Assembly: GCA_937894165.1 (NCBI GenBank)
Contig: CALCSX010000195.1
Location: forward strand, 1-11,084
Direction of reading: 5' to 3'
From: an uncultured Saprospiraceae bacterium
GTDB lineage: Bacteria > Bacteroidota > Bacteroidia > Chitinophagales > Saprospiraceae
Length of the DNA stretch: 11,084 nucleotides
In this document: positions 1 to 6,600 of the stretch, piece after piece
Layout: the number at the start of each line of letters is the position of its first letter
Numbering within the stretch: the stretch's first letter is position 1
Notes under the pieces: generated by a model
The model's database searches: none
Told to the model about the DNA's origin: nothing
Seen by the model: only the letters and a program-made list of their open reading frames with translations
Position numbers and translations under genes: made by a program

Positions 1-337
1 GCTAGAGAATTAAAATAATCTTTACAGTTCACACTTTTTAATCCGCTCCATTCCTCAGGCTTCGAAACACCGCTTTGAGAAAAATAAAACGCTTTAATTG
101 AAAATTAAAGAGGTCACTGCGCGAGTCGAAATCCCGGCTAGAGAATTAAAATAATCTTTACAGTTCACACTTTTTAATCCGCTCCATTCCTCAGGCTTCG
201 AAACACCGCTTTGAGAAAAATAAAACGCTTTAATTGAAAATTAAAGAGGTCACTGCGCGAGTCGAAATCCCGGCTAGAGAATTAAAATAATCTTTACAGT
301 TCACACTTTTTAATCCGCTCCATTCCTAAGGCTTCGA
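1..337. repeat. 136-bp tandem repeat, 2.5 copies, REP-like
   Basis: Copies lie at 1-136, 137-272 and 273-337. The first two look identical base for base; the third matches for 65 bases with one change (C56 to A) and then diverges. Each full unit contains a perfect hairpin, CTTTAATT-gaa-AATTAAAG (92-110 and 228-246), and ends with a motif containing GCGAGTCGAAATCCC. Where the third copy diverges it continues as GGCTTCGACTCCGCTCAGCC (330-349), the opposite orientation of the same kind of GAGCGnnGTCGAA motif. In the full units that position holds a longer variant, GGCTTCGAAACACCGCTTTG. From memory, motifs of this type are common dispersed intergenic repeats in Bacteroidota and cyanobacteria. The array runs off the left edge, so the copy number is a minimum. 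No coding frame is convincing here. Confidence 0.9.
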
Positions 338-349
338 CTCCGCTCAGCC

Positions 350-395
350 ACCGAAATGTCGCTCGTTCTGCAAAGTAAAAATGAGCTCATCGAGT
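350..395. other. Spacer between REP-like motif and minisatellite
   Basis: This short stretch links the diverged end of the 136-bp repeat to the 15-bp array. I see no gene, promoter or terminator in it. Confidence 0.5.
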
Positions 396-478
396 GATAA
401 ACAGCAACGCGATAAACAACGAAGGTGCTAAACAACAAAGTGCTAAACAGTGAAACGATAAACTGCAAAGCTATAAAC
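396..478. repeat. 15-bp degenerate minisatellite, about 5.5 units
   Basis: Units begin at 396, 411, 427, 442, 457 and 472 and share the start G(A/C)TAAAC followed by a variable A-rich half. Spacing is 15, 16, 15, 15 and 15 bases. The last partial unit touches the stop codon of the outer-membrane barrel gene at 479-481. Units differ by substitutions rather than being identical, so the array is older than the near-perfect 136-bp repeat to its left. The period is a multiple of three, but most units contain TAA in one plus-strand frame, so it does not look translated. No intrinsic terminator is visible between the barrel gene and this array. Confidence 0.8.
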
Positions 479-1666
479 CTAATAACTCCACTTAGCCCGC
501 AAAAAAACAATCTGCGCCGGACTACTATAAGAGTCATTCTTCTGAAAAATCACCTGCCCCACCAGATCTATATCCCAGTTTTCTTTGATGGAATAGGTCA
601 CCGTCGGCAATACAAAGAGTGGATGTGACTCATTGGGGCTATATATTACAGAACCGCCCACACTGAAGACGGGCGTAATCGGTTTGATCCCGGTAAAAGC
701 GATAGCCCATTGGTAAGGATACAAATTTTTCGCTGTGATTTCATTATTGATTAATTGAAGTAAATTGGCATTGGGCGAACCGGCAGAATTATACAATATA
801 CTCGTTCCCAATACCAAATTCTCCTTCCCAATATATTCAATCCCCGCCGTAGCCGACACCACAGTTTTATCCCCGTCAACAGTAGGGATAAAGGTCGTAG
901 CCTCCCCCTTAAATCCTAAATTTCCCAGCCCGCCGGCCCAGCCCAATCCCAAGGCAATATCAGAAAAATAATAGGCCGATAACACCTGAAAATCATAATT
1001 CGCTGCGTTGAATTTGTACATCATACCCAAAACCGTACTGTCTAACGAAGGACCCATCTTGGCCGCCACCTCTAAGCTGGAAAAGTCTCCGGTGTAATAT
1101 TTTATTCGCAATGCATCCGAGCCCGGCCTCTCCTCATAGTCAAAATCTGTAAAATTAAAGGTGTTATACAAATCGTTCGGGTTCCAAAGATTGTTTATGC
1201 CCCAATTTATCCGCTGCCGACCCAAAGTCACCTCCCATTTCCCATAATTATACCTCAAAAACAACCTGTCCAATGTGCTATGAGCAACAAAACCCGTCTT
1301 GTTTACCCATGCCTTGGACAATTTTAAATAATCGTCAGATTCTTCAGTCAATTGTGCGCCGAAATTGGGGTTAATCTGAACCAAACTCCCAGTGAAAAAT
1401 CTGTTCCTATTCCCAACATTAATCGAAAATCGATCATTAAAATCGTACCTGATATTTATCCTATGATGAATGAAATTGAGGGTTTGTAGCAGATTCAAAT
1501 CATTGGGATTTATAAAAGTCTGAAGACTCTTTACATATCCGCTAACCCTCAAAGGTGATGGTGTTTCCTCCACGATCTCTACCACTTCATACGCTTCCTC
1601 CTGAGCAACCATTTGGAAAGTTAAAAGCATACCCAACAAAATAAAATATTTAACTATACCCTTCAT
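479..1666 (-). CDS. Outer-membrane beta-barrel protein, last gene of export operon
   Basis: Predicted 395-residue outer-membrane barrel. The chosen ATG (1664-1666) gives a classical signal peptide, with Lys2 and Lys6, a hydrophobic core at about 8-20, and a likely cleavage after Ala21. An acidic stretch (23-34) follows, then alternating aromatic/hydrophobic strands to a C-terminal Trp-Ser-Tyr, as expected for a BAM substrate. Residues 149-156 read GRQRINWG, followed by NNLWNPNDLYNTF; this resembles the GRQ-type motif I associate with DUF1302-like and alginate-export-like barrels, but the family assignment is tentative. It is the sixth gene of the minus-strand operon, after the ATPase. The frame stays open upstream to 1795. 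An alternative ATG at 1771 would leave only 4 bases after the ATPase stop but would put 35 residues before the signal peptide, so I prefer 1666. Inferred role: outer-membrane exit or docking point for the ABC/LolA-like system. Confidence 0.82.
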   Translation of the reverse strand: MKGIVKYFILLGMLLTFQMVAQEEAYEVVEIVEETPSPLRVSGYVKSLQTFINPNDLNLLQTLNFIHHRINIRYDFNDRFSINVGNRNRFFTGSLVQINPNFGAQLTEESDDYLKLSKAWVNKTGFVAHSTLDRLFLRYNYGKWEVTLGRQRINWGINNLWNPNDLYNTFNFTDFDYEERPGSDALRIKYYTGDFSSLEVAAKMGPSLDSTVLGMMYKFNAANYDFQVLSAYYFSDIALGLGWAGGLGNLGFKGEATTFIPTVDGDKTVVSATAGIEYIGKENLVLGTSILYNSAGSPNANLLQLINNEITAKNLYPYQWAIAFTGIKPITPVFSVGGSVIYSPNESHPLFVLPTVTYSIKENWDIDLVGQVIFQKNDSYSSPAQIVFLRAKWSY

Positions 1667-1775
1667 TTTAATTCTATTGAAAGATTTAATGGCAATTTGT
1701 GAAAACAAACAAGAAAAATCTAAAGAAAAGGCTTTCAAATACGAGAGTAACCCGGTATTTGGAGTTTTCATTCTG

Positions 1776-2474
1776 TTATTTTTCAATCGTAACATCAGAT
1801 TCTATCTTACCATCAACCAATGTGACCACCCTCCGCGCTCTGTCTATAACTCTCTGATCGTGTGTAGAAAAGATAAAGGTCATATTCTCATCTCTGTTCA
1901 ACTTAGCCATGATATCCAAAAGGTTTTTCGTGGACTCTGAGTCAAGATTCGCTGTAGGTTCATCCGCAAGAATAAATCTCGGCTTGGGCGCCAGAGCTCT
2001 CGCCACTGCCACCCGCTGTTGTTGGCCTCCCGAAAGCTCCACAGGTCGTTTATTGATTTTATCTTCTAATCCAACTGAAGAAAGTAATTCCTTCACCCTG
2101 GCATTCCTCTCGTTTTCCGATCTTCCCTGAAGCAACATCACGAACTCCACATTTTCTTTAGCTGTCAATACGGGAATTAAATTATAAGCTTGAAATACAA
2201 AACCAATATTCTGCTGTCTGAATTCGATGAGTTGGCTTTCCTTCATTTTCGTAATGTCCGTCTTATTAATTACTACATTTCCGGCAGTGGGATTATCTAA
2301 GCCGCCGATAATATTTAATAAAGTAGTTTTACCCGACCCGGATGGACCTACTATGGCTGTAAATTCACCCTCATAAATATTCAGATCTACTCCCCGCAGA
2401 GCTTTCACTGAAATATCGGAATTATTTTCGCTGTAGGTTTTTACTATATTGATAGCATGAATTATAGGTTGCAT
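1776..2474 (-). CDS. ABC transporter ATP-binding protein, LolD/MacB-like
   Basis: A 232-residue cytoplasmic ATPase of the LolD/MacB/FtsE type that powers FtsX-like permeases. All motifs are intact: Walker A GPSGSGKT (43-50), Q-loop Gln95 in FVFQAYNL, signature LSGGQQQ (147-153), Walker B FILADE (167-172), D-loop NLD (176-178) and switch His205 in STHD. The length is usual for the family. The frame extends upstream to a TTG at 2519 that would overlap the preceding permease. I prefer the ATG at 2472-2474 because the family starts here, it lies 22 bases after the permease stop, and its upstream sequence is nearly identical to that before the second permease. It is the fifth gene of the operon and very likely forms one complex with the two permeases. 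The absence of any membrane segment excludes a MacB-type fusion. Confidence 0.95.
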   Translation of the reverse strand: MQPIIHAINIVKTYSENNSDISVKALRGVDLNIYEGEFTAIVGPSGSGKTTLLNIIGGLDNPTAGNVVINKTDITKMKESQLIEFRQQNIGFVFQAYNLIPVLTAKENVEFVMLLQGRSENERNARVKELLSSVGLEDKINKRPVELSGGQQQRVAVARALAPKPRFILADEPTANLDSESTKNLLDIMAKLNRDENMTFIFSTHDQRVIDRARRVVTLVDGKIESDVTIEK

Positions 2475-2486
2475 ATCTCTTGATTT
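2472..2486 (-). promoter_or_regulatory. Translation initiation region of the ATPase gene
   Basis: Read on the minus strand this is AAATCAAGAGATATG, ending in the chosen start codon. It matches the region before the second permease gene (3715-3729) at 14 of 15 positions. There is no strong Shine-Dalgarno sequence. The shared context supports the 2474 start over the longer TTG-started frame. Confidence 0.55.
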
Positions 2487-2496
2487 TTGAATTATT

Positions 2497-3717
2497 TTAA
2501 ATTTTTCTAATTGCTTCAACCGGGTTCATTCGGATGGATTTAAGAGCGGGATAAATTGATCCTGCTAATGCTGTAATAAAAACTCCAATGGTCATCGCCA
2601 AATAAATTCCAGGCTCATAATTGGGATAAACAATTGATGCCAGTCCAAATTCTTCCATCCCTTTGCCGTAATTACTCAAGTCAATTCCCTTATTTTGTAG
2701 CAAATACACTGAAAGCACACCAATTCCCAATCCTAATGGCGCTGAAAGTAATCCTAAAAAGAATGTTTCATATACCACCATCCAAAATACGGATGCCTTT
2801 TTCATACCTATTGCCATCAAAACGCCAATTTCCTTTGAACGTTCTAATACTGCCATCAACATGGTATTGATAATTCCAAAAACCAAAGCCAACATAAAAA
2901 TGGCAATTAACAAGGCAGAAGAGACAAATATTTGGTTCTCAAACAAATCTAAATCGGTGGATATCTCCTTATATGTTTGCACCAAGAGTTCGGGATGTGC
3001 CTTCATCAATTGTTGCTTGTTCTCTTCTACCAAAGAGAAATCATTGACTAAAAGTGCCAATTGGTGGGCCATTAAACTATCTCCCATCAACCTGTTGAGA
3101 TCCTCTCGGGCGACAAAAACATGTAGATCATCTATCATACTATTTCCGGTAGAATAGGTGCCCGCTACTCGAAATGCGGCAGAAATGATTTCGCCCTCTT
3201 TATCTTGAAAAGTGAGTACTACCTTCTTTCGCTCACTTAAATTCAGTTTCTCTGCCAGATTTTTGCCTATAATGATCTGATTTGACTTCTCAGGATCGAA
3301 ATATTCACCGCTTACCAATGTTTTATCAAGTTCAGTCAATGTTTGTTCAGTTATAGGATCCACACCCCGAACCATCACACCTCTAGTGCCTCGACTGGTG
3401 GCAAGCATGGCATTTGTCAAGGTGCGAACAGAAGCTGTCTGCACGAAATCCATCCCCTCAATCTGACTTAGGACTTCAGAAGAATTCGCAATCGTAAATT
3501 GACTCTCTTTTTCTTTGATAAATTCAGGGTGATGCAATTGCAGATGACTTGTTTGATGTTTTACGGCATTGTCGACATAGGTCTGTATCATCCCAGACAT
3601 GAAGCTTATCAAAAAGACAAGCGCCCATACACCAATAGCTATGGAGCCGATCACAACGAAACTTCTTAGTTTGTTCCGAAAGATATTTCGCCAGGCAATT
3701 TTTATAACAGTTGTCAT
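2497..3717 (-). CDS. ABC transporter permease, FtsX/MacB-like (second)
   Basis: A 406-residue inner-membrane permease of the LolC/LolE/MacB type. Layout: the N-terminal AWRNIFRNKLRS motif, TM1 at about 19-41, a periplasmic MacB-PCD-like domain at about 42-260, then the FtsX domain with three membrane segments near 262-290, 310-336 and 370-395, ending in the family signature NPVEAIRKI. The cytoplasmic loop ERSKEIGVLMAIGMKK after TM2 is the usual coupling region for the ATPase. It starts 20 bases after the first permease, has the same length, and carries the same signatures, so the two probably arose by duplication and work as a LolC/LolE-like heterodimer. The periplasmic domains differ widely, which fits asymmetric roles. 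The substrate cannot be read from the sequence. Confidence 0.93.
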   Translation of the reverse strand: MTTVIKIAWRNIFRNKLRSFVVIGSIAIGVWALVFLISFMSGMIQTYVDNAVKHQTSHLQLHHPEFIKEKESQFTIANSSEVLSQIEGMDFVQTASVRTLTNAMLATSRGTRGVMVRGVDPITEQTLTELDKTLVSGEYFDPEKSNQIIIGKNLAEKLNLSERKKVVLTFQDKEGEIISAAFRVAGTYSTGNSMIDDLHVFVAREDLNRLMGDSLMAHQLALLVNDFSLVEENKQQLMKAHPELLVQTYKEISTDLDLFENQIFVSSALLIAIFMLALVFGIINTMLMAVLERSKEIGVLMAIGMKKASVFWMVVYETFFLGLLSAPLGLGIGVLSVYLLQNKGIDLSNYGKGMEEFGLASIVYPNYEPGIYLAMTIGVFITALAGSIYPALKSIRMNPVEAIRKI

Positions 3718-3729
3718 ATTTCTTGATTT
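3715..3729 (-). promoter_or_regulatory. Translation initiation region of the second permease
   Basis: On the minus strand this reads AAATCAAGAAATATG, ending in the start codon. It is 14/15 identical to the ATPase initiation region at 2472-2486. Confidence 0.5.
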
Positions 3730-3737
3730 ATAATGTA

Positions 3738-4958
3738 TTATTGACGCATGGCTTCAATAGGTCTTAATTTAGATATAGTTACCAATGGATAGGCAGCTAA
3801 TATTGTCGTCACTATGAAAACTATAAAGGCTTGCAAAAAGAATATGCTTGGTTCAATCACAGCCGGCAAAACGGGCTCCATCCCAAATTTTTCATAAGCT
3901 TCAGCGTACTGTCCGCTCATCGTGATAGGATAGACTTTTAGCAGCCAAAGGACAGGCAGACATACCAAAATCCCCGCCATCGCACCGATTAAACCTATAA
4001 AAACTATCTCCAGCCAAACCATGACGATCAGCTTCCATCTTTTAAATCCTATAGAAATCATTACTCCAAATTCATACAATCGCTCCTTCACCATCATCAG
4101 AATAGTCCCGAATATTCCAAAAGTGATAATAAAATACAGAATGATTAATATGATAGATGATGAAGCTCTATCCAAATGCATCGCCTCAACCAATTCCGGC
4201 ATCAGTGACTGCCAATCCTTCACCACAAAGGTAGAATTATCCACTTCCGACTCCAATTGTGCGACTAAATCATCAATATTTCCCCTGTCCTTGACATCCA
4301 AAGCAAGTGAAGTAACCATACCCTCAGCATTGTAGAAATATTGCGCTTCTTTTAAAGGCAAATAAATCAATTGTTTGCTCAATTCCGGTGATGGAAGATC
4401 TACAATAGCTACAACAGGATATTTCCCCGCTGCATTGGAGCCCTGAAACCCCATACTAATCAAAACCAAAGTGTCTCCAACAGCCAAATTCATATTTTCT
4501 GATAAATCCCTGCCCACCATCACACTTTTATCGTCCGCAGCAAAATATTTACCCTCCGAAAGTCTTTCTGAAAGCTTCGTCATGGAATCCTCCAAATCAG
4601 GATCGACCCCCAAGACCATGGCACCTATCGTCTTTTCACCTGATGAAGCCAAACCGAAAGATTCTATTCTGGGAATAAAATTGTGGATATAATCCTTATT
4701 ATCATCGCTTATATTTTCTGTTGCCATGGAAGGCTCGAAAGCAAGGTCGAGAGAGGGTTCATCGCTGTATCCCACCGGCTGAATTTGGATATAACCATAG
4801 TAATATTGGATAACATTATTAGCCATATTATCCCAGGTTCCCTTGTGGATGGACATGACCACTGTCGCAAATAACACAGCAAAAACTACAGAAGCTGCCG
4901 TAATAAAGGTCCTCCTCTTATTTCGCCAAATATTTCTCCAGGCTAATTTTAGTATCAT
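3738..4958 (-). CDS. ABC transporter permease, FtsX/MacB-like (first)
   Basis: A 406-residue inner-membrane permease paralogous to its downstream neighbour. It begins MILKLAWRNIWRNKRRT, with TM1 at about 18-36. A periplasmic domain spans about 37-265. The FtsX domain has segments near 268-291, 312-340 and 370-393, and ends KLRPIEAMRQ. The coupling segment KERLYEFGVMISIGFKR follows TM2, as in LolC/LolE. Its ATG overlaps the stop of the LolA-like gene by one base (TAATG), pointing to coupled translation and fixing this start. The tight link between a LolA-like carrier and the first permease suggests a direct hand-off, by analogy with LolC and LolA. I do not see the conserved LolC hook clearly, so canonical lipoprotein cargo is not established. 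Confidence 0.93.
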   Translation of the reverse strand: MILKLAWRNIWRNKRRTFITAASVVFAVLFATVVMSIHKGTWDNMANNVIQYYYGYIQIQPVGYSDEPSLDLAFEPSMATENISDDNKDYIHNFIPRIESFGLASSGEKTIGAMVLGVDPDLEDSMTKLSERLSEGKYFAADDKSVMVGRDLSENMNLAVGDTLVLISMGFQGSNAAGKYPVVAIVDLPSPELSKQLIYLPLKEAQYFYNAEGMVTSLALDVKDRGNIDDLVAQLESEVDNSTFVVKDWQSLMPELVEAMHLDRASSSIILIILYFIITFGIFGTILMMVKERLYEFGVMISIGFKRWKLIVMVWLEIVFIGLIGAMAGILVCLPVLWLLKVYPITMSGQYAEAYEKFGMEPVLPAVIEPSIFFLQAFIVFIVTTILAAYPLVTISKLRPIEAMRQ

Positions 4959-5707
4959 TATTGTACTCTTTTAATGTTCCGAACAGTGAAAAAATCCGGA
5001 CTAAGATTGACTCCGAATTTAATTGTATTCTGTTCGATGATGGTCTTGTGTCCCGGCTCTTCCTCGGGGATGACTTCAAGTCGCGTGGCAAGCGTTCGGC
5101 CGGATATTGTTTTGATATTTTTACCGTAAATAGTATTGATTAAGTACCCATCTTCATCGTAAAACTCCGCTTTTAATTGGATGTAAGTTTTCTTATCTAT
5201 CCAAGCCTTAATCTTTCCCCACACCACAGCGGCATCTCTGTTGGGTATAAGTTCGATGACGTAGGTATCTCTTCCTTCAATTGTCTCAGACTTTAATATT
5301 TTGTGGCTAAAATCATTGGCTAAGGAAGTCTGTCGTACTAAATCATCATTGCTAAAATCTGAACCCATCCAAGATTGAGACATCATAGAGGGTGGCATTT
5401 TGACCACTCTATCGATCGTCGGCTGCCAGTTCCAGATTTCTTTACCGTTTCTTAGAAAAGCTGTTCCCTTGTCTCGCGCCGGAGCAGTAACTAAAAGGAT
5501 AGCCTTATCATCTCCTAGCGACCACGACTTAATAGTCATTGAACGGGTATAATTGGGTCGGACAATGGTCATGGTAATCTCTCCCTCACTGGAAGTCCCC
5601 CGAGTCAATTCCTCTGCTTTTGCTACTATTTCTTTGGCTGTAAGACTTTGTGCTTGCACTATTTGTGAAGTAAATAATAAAGCAGTTAATATTAATATAA
5701 TTCTCAT
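4958..5707 (-). CDS. Periplasmic LolA-like outer-membrane lipoprotein-sorting family protein
   Basis: A 249-residue secreted protein. Residues 1-19 form a signal peptide with a likely cleavage in VQA|QS; no lipobox cysteine is present, so it should be soluble in the periplasm. The mature part resembles the LolA-like family usually annotated 'outer membrane lipoprotein-sorting protein': TAKEIVAKAEELTRG at the start, ILLVTAPARDKGTAFLRNG near 71-89, EIWNWQP, VVKMPPSMMSQSWMGSDFSNDDL near 104-126, and a C-terminal DGYLINT segment and beta strands. The family is thought to adopt the LolA/LolB half-barrel that binds lipid chains. It lies 8 bases after the TetR gene and overlaps the first permease gene by one base. 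Inferred role: shuttling a lipid-modified or hydrophobic cargo from the permeases to the outer membrane. It is not the housekeeping LolA of Proteobacteria. Confidence 0.85.
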   Translation of the reverse strand: MRIILILTALLFTSQIVQAQSLTAKEIVAKAEELTRGTSSEGEITMTIVRPNYTRSMTIKSWSLGDDKAILLVTAPARDKGTAFLRNGKEIWNWQPTIDRVVKMPPSMMSQSWMGSDFSNDDLVRQTSLANDFSHKILKSETIEGRDTYVIELIPNRDAAVVWGKIKAWIDKKTYIQLKAEFYDEDGYLINTIYGKNIKTISGRTLATRLEVIPEEEPGHKTIIEQNTIKFGVNLSPDFFTVRNIKRVQ

Positions 5708-5715
5708 TTATAAAT

Positions 5716-6324
5716 TTATTTGTCTGAATTAAAATGTAAAATATTCTTCTTAATATGATCCCAAATCATTTCTTTCATCATTTCTAATGGGTAATCATCC
5801 TGACTATATAGATATTGGATAAAAACACCATTAATTAAAGCCGATATCAATAATGAATCTTTATAGGCATTTTCAGAGCCTAATTCTTCAAGTATAATTT
5901 CTAATGCATTGGCATAAGCTTTTTTCTTCTCCTTCAACATATCTATCACGACTGAACCAATGTCTTTCTGTATGATTAGCATGGTCAACAGCCGATTGGT
6001 ACTAATGTTTTTCTCAATACCTGCAAATGATTTATTTATTACCCAATTCAACTTTCCCAAGCCATCTAATGTCTCCCAAATGCCTACTTCGAAATCTTTA
6101 ATCCCCTCCTGATAAATACTCTCAACCACCTGTTCCAGCAACTGTTCTTTGCTTTCATAATAATTGTACATCAAACCTTTGGATACCCCGGCTTTTTTTG
6201 CAATTTGACTTATACTGGCAGAATGATAGCCGCTCTCGGCAAAAACCTCCAGGGCAGCCACCTGTATTCGAGTTTTACTCTCGTTTCTTATCAATTCAAA
6301 ATCTTCTGGTTTTCTAGGACTCAT
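5716..6324 (-). CDS. TetR/AcrR-family transcriptional repressor, first gene of export operon
   Basis: A 202-residue regulator. The N-terminal helix-turn-helix spans about 18-67 and includes RIQVAALEVFAESGYHSASI, then SQIAKKAGVSKGLMYNYYES, typical of TetR. The rest is the variable all-helical ligand-binding and dimer domain. The open frame extends to a TTG at 6387, but a perfect -7 box and a near-palindromic operator lie inside that extension. The ATG at 6322-6324, starting MSPRKPEDFE, is therefore the better start and gives normal TetR length. The gene leads the operon, 8 bases before the LolA-like gene, and is divergent from the acyl-CoA synthetase. It probably represses its own operon and is released by a small hydrophobic ligand. 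A fatty acyl-CoA is an attractive guess from the neighbour and from known acyl-CoA-sensing TetR proteins, but is unproven. Confidence 0.93.
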   Translation of the reverse strand: MSPRKPEDFELIRNESKTRIQVAALEVFAESGYHSASISQIAKKAGVSKGLMYNYYESKEQLLEQVVESIYQEGIKDFEVGIWETLDGLGKLNWVINKSFAGIEKNISTNRLLTMLIIQKDIGSVVIDMLKEKKKAYANALEIILEELGSENAYKDSLLISALINGVFIQYLYSQDDYPLEMMKEMIWDHIKKNILHFNSDK

Positions 6325-6328
6325 ATTT

Positions 6329-6344
6329 ATGACCGATCGTTCAT
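6329..6344. promoter_or_regulatory. Candidate TetR operator
   Basis: ATGACCGATCGTTCAT is a 16-bp palindrome broken at only one symmetric pair (ATGAnCGATCGnTCAT). Its size and symmetry are those of TetR-family operators. It sits 4 bases before the TetR start codon and overlaps the expected transcription start, so binding would block transcription of the whole minus-strand operon. I found no second good copy in the divergent acyl-CoA synthetase leader. Confidence 0.7.
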
Positions 6345-6345
6345 T

Positions 6346-6353
6346 CAAAGATA
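6346..6353 (-). promoter_or_regulatory. Bacteroidota -7 promoter box for the export operon
   Basis: The minus strand reads TATCTTTG, a perfect match to the primary-sigma TAnnTTTG element of Bacteroidota. Transcription would start near 6339-6341, giving a leader of about 16 bases to the ATG at 6324. The -33 element is weak: the nearest TTG (about 6384) is roughly ten bases too far. Confidence 0.65.
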
Positions 6354-6463
6354 CATCATATTTTCTAAGTAGAGGTTTTTTTGTCAAAAATTAGCACTAA
6401 AATTTTCAATTTTAACATTTCGGATTGCGCTTAAGAATTCCTAGAAAAATATTTTAACTCCCA

Positions 6464-6532
6464 AATACTTTGTATATCCTTGCTATTATCTTAAAAATGT
6501 TTTAAAAAAATGTATATATTTAATACTTTGTA
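6464..6532. repeat. 11-bp direct repeat in the divergent intergenic region
   Basis: AATACTTTGTA occurs at 6464-6474 and again at 6522-6532, 58 bases apart, in the 276-bp region between the TetR and acyl-CoA synthetase starts. Each copy loosely resembles a -7 box (ATACTTTG against TAnnTTTG, two mismatches). They could be weak promoter elements or regulator sites for the synthetase gene, or chance in AT-rich DNA. No perfect plus-strand -33/-7 pair is visible here. Confidence 0.35.
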
Positions 6533-6600
6533 CCGTGTTGTGATTCATTTAAGATCAAATTGCAACCGATTTCAACCAACATAGAATAAAAATATTCAAG

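Noticed and set aside
111..143. tRNA 3'-end-like sequence in the repeat unit (GAGTCGAAATCCCG)
   Set aside because: It recalls a T-arm, but the loop lacks the normal TTC start, one stem pair is mismatched and no acceptor or anticodon arm can be built. It fits better as a dispersed GAGCGnnGTCGAA-type repeat motif.
1..337. CRISPR array
   Set aside because: The tandem units are contiguous 136-bp copies without unique spacers, and no cas gene is present.
310..628. Short open frames on both strands over the minisatellite and barrel gene 3' end
   Set aside because: They consist of repeat sequence or lie in the wrong frame of the barrel gene, and show no family resemblance or plausible start.
6560..6578. 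Second TetR operator before the acyl-CoA synthetase (AACCGATTTCAAC)
   Set aside because: It matches ACCGATCGTTCA only if two bases are deleted and it lacks dyad symmetry, so it is not a credible site.
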